DNA from: Sphingobacteriales bacterium
GTDB lineage: Bacteria; Bacteroidota; Bacteroidia; Chitinophagales; UBA2359
Direction: 5' to 3'
DNA: 64,000 bases
Assembly: GCA_016706405.1 (NCBI GenBank)
Contig: JADJJT010000002.1
Coordinates: 1-64,000 of the forward strand
Shown: positions 34,728 through 42,853 of the stretch, piece after piece
Position numbering within the stretch: the stretch's first letter is position 1
Layout of the letters: every line of letters begins with the position of its first letter
Position numbers and translations under genes: made by a program
Notes under the pieces: generated by a model
What the model was told of the DNA's origin: nothing
Database searches by the model: none
Seen by the model: the letters and a program-made list of their open reading frames with translations, nothing else

Positions 34728-35028
34728 CATTTGCAAACAAAGCCATTAAAACCACATTTTAACCACGTTTTTAAACAGCCATAGGTATTATTTTTTTAAA
34801 AAAATAAAATAATATACTGACAATCAATAAGTTATAATTTTTAAAACAACGATTAATTGCCTTGTTTTTAAAAAAATAAATAGTTTTTTGCTTCAATTCG
34901 CCTTGTAAATTCAAATAAAAGGCCAAGTAAAGGAAATAATCTTCGAATTAAAACAACAAGGTTTTAATTAAATGAAGTAAAACGTTATTGATCCGGAAAA
35001 GGAATTCACTCAAAACTAAAGCGGCAAA

Positions 35029-36339
35029 CTACCCCTCGTTTTGTAAGTGGTTATTTTTGTTAGATGGCGTAACCAAAATGCGGTCAACGCGGTTAAAGTC
35101 CATGTCAATAATTTCGAACAGGTAATCGCCAACGGTAAAACGTTCGCCGGTTTTGGGCAAGTGGTTAAGTTGTTTAATAGCAAATCCGGCTAAAGTAGTA
35201 TAATCTTCATCTTGCTCGTCAAATTCGGGCAAAACAATATGGTCTTTCAGGTCTTCAATAGCAGTGCCAGCGTCTATTAGTAACGAGCCATCTTCGCGCA
35301 CTACCAACCATTCGTCGTGTTCGGTGTCGTTAAGGTCGGGCAGGTCGCCAAAAATATTTTCCACCAAATCGTATAGGGTAATTAAGCCCGCTGTCGAGCC
35401 GTACTCATCTACTACAATTCCGGTATAAGTGCGTTTTTTTCTAAACTCTTCTAATACTTTAATTGCACGGCTGTTTTCGGGCACATAAACAGGTTTGTTT
35501 AACAGGGTTTGCAAGTCAAAATCTTCTTTGTTGTTGAGCAGTCGCAAAAACTCTTTGGCGGGCAAAATACCCAAAATATGGTCAATATCGCCATCGCAAA
35601 TGGGTATTTTAGAGTGGGGCACTTCTAAAGTTTGCTGCCGCATTTCGTCTATTGACTCGCTAATATCAAACCAAATAATATCGCGCCGGTTAGTCATTAT
35701 AGAGTTGGCTTTGCGGTCGGCAAATTTAAAAATTGAGTTGATCATTTCGTTTTCTTTGGCCTCGAAAGTGCCATGCTGAACGCCTTGTTCGATCATTAAT
35801 TTTACCTCATCTTCTGAAATTGGTGACTCGACTTTTTCGCGTATCATCAACAATTTTAATACTACGCGGGTCGAAAAGCTTAAAAATGCCGAAATTGGGT
35901 AGGCAATGGCTGTTAAGATACGCACAAACGGCGACAAAATGATAGAAATACCTTCGGGGTTGGTTAAGCCAAGCGTTTTGGGTACTAACTCGCCTAATAC
36001 CAACGACAAATAAGTAATAAACGTTACCGTACTACCAAAAGCTAACTGCTGCGCGTATGGTTGTAAGGCTTCAAACTGTTCAAAAAAGGGGCGTACCGTG
36101 TCGGTAAGTGCGGCCCCCCCGTATGCCCCCGATACCACGCCAATTAAGGTAATGCCAATTTGCATGGTCGAGAGTAATTGCTCGGGGCGTTTTAACAAAT
36201 CTAATGCCGACGATGCACCAAGGCTACCTTTGCGGGCTTTATCTTCTAATTTAATTTTGCGCGACGATACTAAGGCTATTTCGACTAAGGCGAAAAAACC
36301 GTTCAGTAAAACCAATAAAATTATAATAAGTAGTTCCAC
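35029..36339 (-). CDS. CNNM/CorC-HlyC-type membrane protein with CBS domains
   Basis: This 436-residue membrane protein has an N-terminal DUF21 domain with several membrane segments (MELLIIILLVLLNGFFALVEIALVS, then VTFITYLSLVLGELVPKTLGL), a CBS pair (about residues 215-345: IMTNRRDIIWFDISESIDEM; RTYTGIVVDEYGSTAGLITLYDLVENIFGDLPD), and a C-terminal CorC_HlyC domain (LAGFAIKQLNHLPKTGERF). Such proteins are linked to magnesium or cobalt handling and are sometimes mislabelled hemolysins. The start codon is GTG at 36339. No metal-related neighbour is present. Confidence 0.9.
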   Translation of the reverse strand: MELLIIILLVLLNGFFALVEIALVSSRKIKLEDKARKGSLGASSALDLLKRPEQLLSTMQIGITLIGVVSGAYGGAALTDTVRPFFEQFEALQPYAQQLAFGSTVTFITYLSLVLGELVPKTLGLTNPEGISIILSPFVRILTAIAYPISAFLSFSTRVVLKLLMIREKVESPISEDEVKLMIEQGVQHGTFEAKENEMINSIFKFADRKANSIMTNRRDIIWFDISESIDEMRQQTLEVPHSKIPICDGDIDHILGILPAKEFLRLLNNKEDFDLQTLLNKPVYVPENSRAIKVLEEFRKKRTYTGIVVDEYGSTAGLITLYDLVENIFGDLPDLNDTEHDEWLVVREDGSLLIDAGTAIEDLKDHIVLPEFDEQDEDYTTLAGFAIKQLNHLPKTGERFTVGDYLFEIIDMDFNRVDRILVTPSNKNNHLQNEG

Positions 36340-36695
36340 AATAAAATATTAAAACCCTTACCTAAAAATACAACTCAGGGTTATTATTATTGCCGTTTGT
36401 GTTGGGGTGGCAGTCAAAAAAAAAGCAAACAACATGCCTAAATAAAGGGCAAACCTATTTACGTGCTTAAATACGCGCTAAAGATAATGCAAAATTACAA
36501 AACAACACTCAAGTTTGAGTTAAGACACTGTGCTTTATGGTTTATTAGCCTTGTTTCGTGTAATTTTGTGCGGCAAATTCCGGATAGACATAAAACTACC
36601 ACAGCCCTACAACACTACAAGTTTTTTTATCCGGATGTATTAGCCCAAACAAGACGCTGTTTCATTTTAAAACACATTACAACGGTCTCTGATTA
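36340..36695. other. Divergent region between the CorC/HlyC-type gene and ldcA
   Basis: It is AT-rich, with two TCCGGA words (about 36580 and 36630). A 77-codon GTG-started frame (36463-36696) ends in a TAATG overlap with the next start, but it shows no family features and I do not support it. Confidence 0.4.
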
Positions 36696-37634
36696 ATGTC
36701 GTCCTTATCATCATCATCATCATCATCGTTGTTGCCCATAATACGTGCCGGTGATACGGTTGTACTTGTTGCCCCTGCTTATAGCGTATCGGAGTCCACT
36801 TTGCAAATTGCCGTTAAAACTTATGAGAGCTGGGGTTTAAAGGTGCAATACAACGATCAAATTTTGGCGCAAAGCACTATTTATGCCGGCACCGATGCCC
36901 ACCGGGCGCAAGTGCTTCAGGCGGCGCTAAACCACAAGCAAGCTAAGGCCATTATTTTTTTGCGCGGAGGGTATGGCACCGTTCGAGTTATTGATTTGCT
37001 GCGTTTTAACCAGTTTAAACGGTTTCCAAAATGGGTGGTAGGCTTTAGCGATACTACTGTTTTATTTGCGCGACTATTGCGAATGGGTTTTGCTTGCATT
37101 CATGCCACCATGCCTATAATGTTTGAAAACGCCACACCCCAAGCACTTGAAACGCTGCGTCAGGCCTTGTTTTCCGGAGAAAACCTTAATTACCAAACTT
37201 CCGCTCACCATTTAAACAGGTATGGCCAGGCCAATGGTCGCTTAATTGGTGGCAATTTATCAATATTATATAGTTTGCTAACCACCCGCGACCAACTTAA
37301 AACTAAAAATGCAATTTTATTTATTGAAGATGTAGGAGAATACATGTACCATATTGACCGCATGTTGATAACCTTAAAGCGGGGGGGGCATTTGGCAAAT
37401 TTATCCGGATTAGTAGTTGGCAGCTTTACCCAAATGAATGACACGGCAACGCCATTTAATAAAACATGCTACGAAATCATTGCCGAGCATGTTGCTGCGT
37501 ATTCCTATCCGGCGTTATATGGCTTGCCGGCTGGGCATCAACCCGATAATAGGGCTTTGTATTTAGGCTTGCCTGGCCAATTAGTTGTAAGTGAAAATGG
37601 CGCAAACTGGCAACAAAATATAGTCGGTATATAG
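36696..37634 (+). CDS. LD-carboxypeptidase (S66 family)
   Basis: This peptidase of the S66 family removes the terminal D-alanine from muropeptide tetrapeptides in peptidoglycan recycling. The catalytic serine lies in VVGFSDTTVLFARL (about residue 110). The FLRGGYGTVRVIDLL motif precedes it, and the later IEDVGEYMYHIDRML and GLPAGHQPDN segments supply the glutamate and histidine. It has 312 residues and is normally cytoplasmic. Its first residues are an unusual poly-Ser run encoded by an in-phase TCA/TCG microsatellite (36706-36729). It is convergent with paaC. Confidence 0.9.
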   Translation: MSSLSSSSSSSLLPIIRAGDTVVLVAPAYSVSESTLQIAVKTYESWGLKVQYNDQILAQSTIYAGTDAHRAQVLQAALNHKQAKAIIFLRGGYGTVRVIDLLRFNQFKRFPKWVVGFSDTTVLFARLLRMGFACIHATMPIMFENATPQALETLRQALFSGENLNYQTSAHHLNRYGQANGRLIGGNLSILYSLLTTRDQLKTKNAILFIEDVGEYMYHIDRMLITLKRGGHLANLSGLVVGSFTQMNDTATPFNKTCYEIIAEHVAAYSYPALYGLPAGHQPDNRALYLGLPGQLVVSENGANWQQNIVGI

Positions 37635-37680
37635 AGGGATGAGCAAATAAATATTGCTGGTAAATAGGCAAAATAGGTTT

Positions 37681-38451
37681 TTACCAGTTAGCCCCCGGAT
37701 GCGCCCTTTGCAAATATTGCATTTCGGCCAACAAAGGGCCTAAGTATTCGGTATGAACGCCGTCGATGCCACCTTTTTGCATCCAGGTTTTGATGCTTGG
37801 TTGGATGAGGGTGGCCTCGTTAAATACGCTGGTTATATGTTGTTGCCAAAGCGTAGCAATAGCCTCAAGGTTTGGCGTTATGTTTTGTTGGTATAAGGCC
37901 TGGTCAATTTTATTAGGGGTAAACAACTCGCCGGTATAAGGCCAAATGGCATCAATGGCCTGTTGCATTCGGGTGTGGCTTTCGTTGGTGCCGTCGCCCA
38001 AACGAATTGCCCACTCGCTGGTATAGCGCAGGTGATAAGCAGTTTCTTTAACCGATTTTTGAGCAATTGCGGCTAATTGCAGGTTAGTACTTTGGCTAAG
38101 GGCTTGGTACAAATAATATTGATAAGTAGCCAAAAATAGTTGCCGGGCTATGGTGTGGGCAAAATCGCCATTAGGCAGTTCAACTAATAGATGGTTGTAA
38201 AACTCGCGCTCGTCTCGGTGGTAGGCAAAAGTATCTTCGGTAAAGGGCAGCCCGCCGTTAAGTTCGGCACAATATTGATATAAATTGCGCGCTTGCCCCA
38301 ATAAATCGAGAGACATATTAATAAGGGCAATATCTTGTTCTAATACGGGGCCGTGCCCACACCACTGCGATACCATGTGGCCGGCAATAAGCGAGTCGTC
38401 GGCAAGCCGAAGGCAATATAGTGCTAATGGGGTGTTATTTTTTAACTGCAT
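37681..38451 (-). CDS. paaC: Phenylacetyl-CoA epoxidase structural subunit PaaC
   Basis: PaaC is the catalytically inactive ferritin-like partner of PaaA in the multicomponent monooxygenase that epoxidises phenylacetyl-CoA. The helical protein (256 residues) carries the family signature RLADDSLIAGHMVSQWCGHGPVLEQDIALINMSLDLLGQARNLYQY at the N-terminus, and DTFAYHRDEREFYNHLLVELPNGDFA. The metal-ligand residues are not all present, as expected for PaaC. It follows paaB on the same strand after a 121-base gap. The next gene downstream is ldcA in the opposite direction, so paaD and paaE are not present. Confidence 0.9.
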   Translation of the reverse strand: MQLKNNTPLALYCLRLADDSLIAGHMVSQWCGHGPVLEQDIALINMSLDLLGQARNLYQYCAELNGGLPFTEDTFAYHRDEREFYNHLLVELPNGDFAHTIARQLFLATYQYYLYQALSQSTNLQLAAIAQKSVKETAYHLRYTSEWAIRLGDGTNESHTRMQQAIDAIWPYTGELFTPNKIDQALYQQNITPNLEAIATLWQQHITSVFNEATLIQPSIKTWMQKGGIDGVHTEYLGPLLAEMQYLQRAHPGANW

Positions 38452-38572
38452 AAATGATTAGGTGGAGACGTATAATTTTACAACAAGCTGGGTAAACACA
38501 TGGAAAGAAAAGAAACTAAACCAAAAAATCGTTTCTGTTATTTTGCAACAAAGCTTAATTTTTGCGGTTATG

Positions 38573-38863
38573 CTAAATATGTTTAACCTCGTCGGGCAGA
38601 TTATAAAAAGTTGGGTGGCGATAAACTTTGTCGTCGGCGGGGTCAAAAAAAGCACCGTTATCATCGGGGTTCGAAGCAGTTATGTGTTTCGATTCAACAA
38701 CCCAAATACTAATGCCCTCGCTACGGCGGGTATAAACATCGCGTGCGTTTTCTAATGCCATTTGGGCATCGGCGGCATGTAAACTGCCAACATGCTTGTG
38801 GTTTAAACCTTGTTTGCTTCGTATAAACACCTCAAAAAGAGGCCATTCGTTGCGGTTTGCCAT
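38573..38863 (-). CDS. paaB: Phenylacetyl-CoA epoxidase subunit PaaB
   Basis: PaaB is a small subunit of the phenylacetyl-CoA epoxidase complex. The 96-residue sequence matches the family: EWPLFEVFIRSKQGLNHKHVGSLHAADAQMALENARDVYTRR over residues 6-47, then GISIWVVESKHITAS. In complete clusters the order is paaA-B-C-D-E. Here a promoter box lies right upstream (38950-38957) and beyond it is an unrelated glycosylphosphotransferase gene, so the catalytic paaA is missing from this locus. Confidence 0.9.
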   Translation of the reverse strand: MANRNEWPLFEVFIRSKQGLNHKHVGSLHAADAQMALENARDVYTRRSEGISIWVVESKHITASNPDDNGAFFDPADDKVYRHPTFYNLPDEVKHI

Positions 38864-38949
38864 ATACTAAATAATATTAAAACAGTTAGTGTTGATGAAA
38901 ATGAAAAAGGCAGCTAAATAAACAAAATAAATAAGCTGTTTGCGATGTG

Positions 38950-38957
38950 CAAAGATA
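38950..38957 (-). promoter_or_regulatory. Promoter -7 box (TATCTTTG) of paaBC
   Basis: This exact TAnnTTTG match on the minus strand gives a leader of about 80 bases. It shows paaB is the first gene of its transcript. Confidence 0.55.
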
Positions 38958-39002
38958 CCCAATTACTGTTTAATTATCCGGAAAAAATTTATCCGGAATG
39001 AA

Positions 39003-40418
39003 TTATTTGCCGGTCCCCTGAAACAAAATCAGCACCGTATAAATCATAATTTTAAAATCAATAGCCAACGACATATTTTCAATATACAACAGGTCGTAGC
39101 GCATACGCTCGACCATTTGTGTAACGTTTTCGGCATAGCCAAATTTTACCATCCCCCACGAAGTAATACCTGGTTTAACTTTTAATAAATGACGGTAAGC
39201 GGGGGCAATTTCTACAATTTGATTGATATAAAATTGCCTTTCGGGGCGGGGGCCTACCAGCGACATGTCGCCGCGTAAAACGTTTATAAACTGTGGCAAC
39301 TCGTCTAAGCGCCATTTGCGCATCGTTTGCCCCCATTTGGTAATGCGGGGGTCGTTTTTACTTGACAGGGCTGGGCCATGTTTTTCGGCCTCGACCACCA
39401 TAGACCTGAATTTGTAGATAAAAAATGGTTTGCCGCCTTTGCCTACCCGTTCTTGCTGGTAAAAAATTGGCCCCTTAGATGAAAGTTTTACGCGCAAAGC
39501 AATAAATAAATATACTGGAAGCAGCAGTAATAACACAGTGAAAGAGGCTGTAACGTCTATAAATCGTTTAATATTTTGCTGCCAGGTGGGCATTAAATCC
39601 GGATAAATTTCGATGAGTACGGCACCCAAAACATGGTTCATTTTTACCGAGCCGGCCAAAATATCGTACATATCCGGAATAATTTTTATTACCACTAATT
39701 GGTCGGCCATCGAGTTTATAATATTGTTTAACTGGTGGTGCTCTGCCGATTCAATAGCTATAATAACTTCGTCAATATGGTGTTGTTTTATTAGCTGTGG
39801 AAGTTGCGCTACCGTGCCTAAACTGGGTAAATATTTGCCCAATAAATTGCCATTTATATTGACTGCTTGTACAAAGCCCACAAAATGATAGCCTAACGAG
39901 CGCTCGCGCCTTGATATATCGGTATAAAGTTCAACGGCATTTTGGTTGCTGCCAACAATAATGGTTTTGTAGCCAATTTGTCCGGATTCGAGCTGCGATT
40001 TTGCCCGGGTTAATATCAATAGCCTAAATAAAAAGGTAATAAATAACTGCAATAAAAACAGTACTACAAATAGTTTATGATATTGCGTGTAGCTAAAAAC
40101 AAAATCGTCAATAATTATAGTAAAAAACAGTATAAATACCCCAATAAATGTAGTAACTACAGTGCGGTTAAACTCGTCAATACGCGATTTTCGGTAAATA
40201 TCGGTATAGCTGCCCGATAAAAAGTGTAAGCCTATCCAACAAAGTGGCAAAATGAGTATTAAAGCAAACAGTTTTAAATCGGCAAAAGATTGGCTGCTCC
40301 AGGGAAATTCTTCTATATATATTTTCCGGAATACATAGAACAGAAACCAACTTATTGAAGCCGCAAAAAAATCGGCAATAATATAAGTAATAATTCCTAT
40401 TCTACGAATTTCGCGCAT
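39003..40418 (-). CDS. Exopolysaccharide/undecaprenyl-phosphate sugar phosphotransferase
   Basis: This inner-membrane enzyme transfers a sugar phosphate to undecaprenyl phosphate, the first step of exopolysaccharide or O-antigen unit assembly. The N-terminal half has five membrane segments and a CoA-binding-like domain (TIIVGSNQNAVELYTDI). The C-terminal catalytic domain is complete: KGPIFYQQERVGKGGKPFFIYKFRSMV, the motif RKWRLDELPQFINVLRGDMSLVGPRPER, and VKPGITSWGMVKFGYAE. This matches the WcaJ/undecaprenyl-phosphate glucose phosphotransferase type (471 residues). No other polysaccharide genes lie beside it. Confidence 0.92.
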   Translation of the reverse strand: MREIRRIGIITYIIADFFAASISWFLFYVFRKIYIEEFPWSSQSFADLKLFALILILPLCWIGLHFLSGSYTDIYRKSRIDEFNRTVVTTFIGVFILFFTIIIDDFVFSYTQYHKLFVVLFLLQLFITFLFRLLILTRAKSQLESGQIGYKTIIVGSNQNAVELYTDISRRERSLGYHFVGFVQAVNINGNLLGKYLPSLGTVAQLPQLIKQHHIDEVIIAIESAEHHQLNNIINSMADQLVVIKIIPDMYDILAGSVKMNHVLGAVLIEIYPDLMPTWQQNIKRFIDVTASFTVLLLLLPVYLFIALRVKLSSKGPIFYQQERVGKGGKPFFIYKFRSMVVEAEKHGPALSSKNDPRITKWGQTMRKWRLDELPQFINVLRGDMSLVGPRPERQFYINQIVEIAPAYRHLLKVKPGITSWGMVKFGYAENVTQMVERMRYDLLYIENMSLAIDFKIMIYTVLILFQGTGK

Positions 40419-40513
40419 GGGTGGGTAAAAAAATCAAGCGTTATTTTGCTTAAAATGGAGTGTTTTTGGGCGTTTTATAAGGTTAGAAAAGGCAAAAATG
40501 CCTTTTGCTTGTT

Positions 40514-40942
40514 TTACCGCAAGCGGTCGGCGCTTTCAACTAATTTTTGGTCGGCGTTAATATTGCGGCGGGCTAACCAGTTTGAGATATAGCCTAATAG
40601 CGGAAAAGCAGTTCCGGCCCAAGGTTGGTCGGGTGTGTGGGTATCAGATAACAAAAAATAAGCACCGGCAACAATCATTAGTAGTAATAGAAGGCTGGTA
40701 AGGGTGCAAATTTTAAGTTGTAATTTGCGGTTTCGGAACAAAAATATATTGGCGAGGGCAACTATTGCCGCTAATATGGTTAGGCCACCTAAAACGAGAG
40801 CGCTGGTATTAGTGGCATCAAAACTTATATTATAAAATAGCGGATTGGTTCCGCTATAAGCAAAAGGTACGGGCAAAAATGCGGCCAGGCTTAATATTAT
40901 GGTGGCAACGGCCAAATAAATACTTTGTATTCGTTGTATCAT
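40514..40942 (-). CDS. DUF4293 family membrane protein
   Basis: This 142-residue membrane protein of a Bacteroidota-specific family has a typical start MIQRIQSIYLAVATIILSLAAFLPV, then three or four hydrophobic segments (LVLGGLTILAAIVALANIFLF, LTSLLLLLMIVAGAYFLL), and a soluble tail containing RRNINADQKLVESADRLR. Function is unknown. It follows no clear operon partner; gldD lies 83 bases upstream on the same strand and may be co-transcribed. Confidence 0.85.
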   Translation of the reverse strand: MIQRIQSIYLAVATIILSLAAFLPVPFAYSGTNPLFYNISFDATNTSALVLGGLTILAAIVALANIFLFRNRKLQLKICTLTSLLLLLMIVAGAYFLLSDTHTPDQPWAGTAFPLLGYISNWLARRNINADQKLVESADRLR

Positions 40943-41025
40943 GTATATAGATGGGTGTAATTTTTATTTAAAAAAGAAATTTTTTTGAGTTATAGGTTGG
41001 CAAAAAAACAGGTTCAGAAAAGCAA

Positions 41026-41658
41026 TTATTGTTTCCATTTAAATGAGTTTACTAGGTGGTCAATGTCTTTGCGTAAAAAATTAACTACCGGTGCTATAGA
41101 GTCTTCGTTTGGGACATTGGCAAAGTACAACGAGGCCCAAATAAAATGTTGCACACTATCGGTTAGGTAAAGTTGGGTTGATGAGGCAGCATCTCCGCCA
41201 ACAGCATAATAAACTCCATGTACCCCGTTTTTGGTAGTAAACACGCTGTCTTCAATATAATCGGCAGCTCTTACGTGTTTGCTGTTCATTTTGTAGGCAT
41301 CGTTTACTAAGCGGCTTAGGTTGTTTTTGTCGGTTTTTGTAATGGGTTTGTAAGATAAATAAAGCTGGGCGTTAAGGTTGGGGTATTTTATGTTCATCCA
41401 ACAGGGGTTTTCCGGAGCTTTATTAAAAAACAACGAATCTTTTTCAACCCGGCTATACGAGGCCGTTTCAAAGGTAAAAGGGCAAGCAGGGGCGTTGTAT
41501 ATTTGGTAGTTTGTGGCGGCTGGAAAAACAACACGAGGATACCCAGTTGGCTTTGGGGTATAGTTGTCGTTTTTGCAACTCCCTAAAAAAAAGTACAGGC
41601 ACAACAAGGTACAAAATAATGAGAGCTTATAAATTGGACAAAAAGTATTGTTTTTCAT
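41026..41658 (-). CDS. gldD: Gliding motility lipoprotein GldD
   Basis: GldD is a lipoprotein required for gliding motility and type IX secretion in Flavobacterium. The protein of about 210 residues has a signal peptide with lipobox FFLGSC, followed by the conserved DNYTPKPTGYPRVVFP. Other family parts are PCWMNIKYPNLNAQLYLSYKPI and DAASSTQLYLTDSVQHFIWASLYF. It is an outer-membrane-linked protein facing the periplasm, and its presence fits the T9SS cargo found elsewhere in the window. I used the ATG at 41658 rather than an upstream TTG. Confidence 0.92.
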   Translation of the reverse strand: MKNNTFCPIYKLSLFCTLLCLYFFLGSCKNDNYTPKPTGYPRVVFPAATNYQIYNAPACPFTFETASYSRVEKDSLFFNKAPENPCWMNIKYPNLNAQLYLSYKPITKTDKNNLSRLVNDAYKMNSKHVRAADYIEDSVFTTKNGVHGVYYAVGGDAASSTQLYLTDSVQHFIWASLYFANVPNEDSIAPVVNFLRKDIDHLVNSFKWKQ

Positions 41659-42022
41659 TAGATTATTGGTAGCCAATACAAATTAAATTAAACTTAATTA
41701 AACAAGCAACTGTATAGCTGTGTAGAAAAAATAAAAGAAAAAAACAGACAAAGAAAAAGATAAAACCCTGCTAACAAACAAGCAAGCAAAGTTAGCTCTT
41801 TTACCAATTAATTGCCTATTTCCGGAAGTATATATAACGGTGTTTTTCTGGTAAAAAAGTGTATAACAAGCATTGGGCTGGCAGCAATTGAAGTAAATGA
41901 GCAGGTTTTATATAATACAAAACAAGTTTGTTTGCCAATTTATTGCAGTTGCAAGGATACCACAACGAAATTGTTTTGTTGCAGTTTTAATAATTAAAAC
42001 AAAATACAATATAATGCGCAAG
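41659..42022. other. Intergenic region between gldD and hemD
   Basis: It holds a minus-strand promoter box for gldD and one TCCGGA word (about 41820). Short frames on the plus strand are not supported as genes. Confidence 0.5.
41787..41794 (-). promoter_or_regulatory. Promoter -7 box (TAACTTTG) of gldD
   Basis: This exact TAnnTTTG match on the minus strand predicts a leader of about 120 bases. Confidence 0.45.
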
Positions 42023-42853
42023 TTAGGGGGTAATATTGTTTACGCACCTTATATAGGCTTCAATAGCAGCCACCATAGACGGAAATTGATCAGTAGGTGC
42101 TGGAATATTTAAAATGAGGTCGAGGTCTAAAATTGCTTTGCCGGTAGTGTTGCCCCATGCGGCAAGGCGGGTGTATTTTTGGGCAAAATCCGGAAAATTG
42201 TCGAATAGGGATTTTACCCCCAACGGGCTAAAAAACACAATAATATCGTAAAAAACCTCTTTTAAGTCCGACAGGTCACTTGGAACCGTATCGTAAAAAG
42301 GACCTTCGGCGTAATTGAAGCCATTGTCTTGCAGGTAGCTGGGCAGTTCGTCGGTACTGCGGGTTGCCGAGCACGGGTATAAAAACGTTTCTTTTGTTTT
42401 ATACTTTTTAAGCAGTTCTTTAAGGCCTGCTATTGTTTCGGTTTTTTCAAAAAATACTTTTCGTTTGCGGTATTGTACGTAGCGTTGTAAATAAAGAGCA
42501 ATAGCCTCGGTTACACAAAAGTATTTCATAGTTTGAGGCATACGAATGCGCAGTTCGTCACAAATCCGGAAATAGTGTGTTACGGCGTGGCGACTAGTAA
42601 AAATAACTGCTGTGTAATCTAAGGGGTTAATCCGGTGTTTTCTGAACTGGCTAACTGTTAAGCCTTCAACTTGTATAAAAGCCCTAAAATCAACTTTCAA
42701 ATTGTATTTTTCGGCTAAGGCATCAAAGGGCGAGCGGCCTGTTTCGGGGCGTGCCTGGGTAATTAATATAGATTTTACCTCGCGCTCAACCATTGTTTTT
42801 ATCGGTGTTTCCGTGTTGTCCATTTGGCTAATTTGGGGAGTAGTTATAGCCAT
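42023..42853 (-). CDS. hemD: Uroporphyrinogen-III synthase
   Basis: HemD closes the tetrapyrrole ring in heme synthesis. The family is poorly conserved, but this 276-residue protein has the right two-lobed layout: SILITQARPETGRSPFDALAEKYNL at the start, TAVIFTSRHAVTHYFRIC, then YPCSATRSTDELPSYLQDNGF and IIVFFSPLGVKSLFDNFP at the end. Its start overlaps the stop of the DUF4271 gene by 10 bases, a conserved pairing in Bacteroidota. A promoter box inside the DUF4271 gene may give it separate expression. Confidence 0.88.
   Translation of the reverse strand: MAITTPQISQMDNTETPIKTMVEREVKSILITQARPETGRSPFDALAEKYNLKVDFRAFIQVEGLTVSQFRKHRINPLDYTAVIFTSRHAVTHYFRICDELRIRMPQTMKYFCVTEAIALYLQRYVQYRKRKVFFEKTETIAGLKELLKKYKTKETFLYPCSATRSTDELPSYLQDNGFNYAEGPFYDTVPSDLSDLKEVFYDIIVFFSPLGVKSLFDNFPDFAQKYTRLAAWGNTTGKAILDLDLILNIPAPTDQFPSMVAAIEAYIRCVNNITP

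Larger units (their letters stand above)
34575..35028. other. Intergenic region between CARDB-like gene and the CorC/HlyC-type gene
   Basis: It contains the second copy of the 70-bp repeat and a promoter box (34720-34727), then about 290 bases of AT-rich DNA with one TCCGGA word (34992). No gene is supported. Confidence 0.5.

Noticed and set aside
36463..36696. A 77-codon frame ending in a TAATG overlap with the LD-carboxypeptidase start
   Set aside because: GTG start, no conserved pattern and AT-rich intergenic context; kept only as a note.
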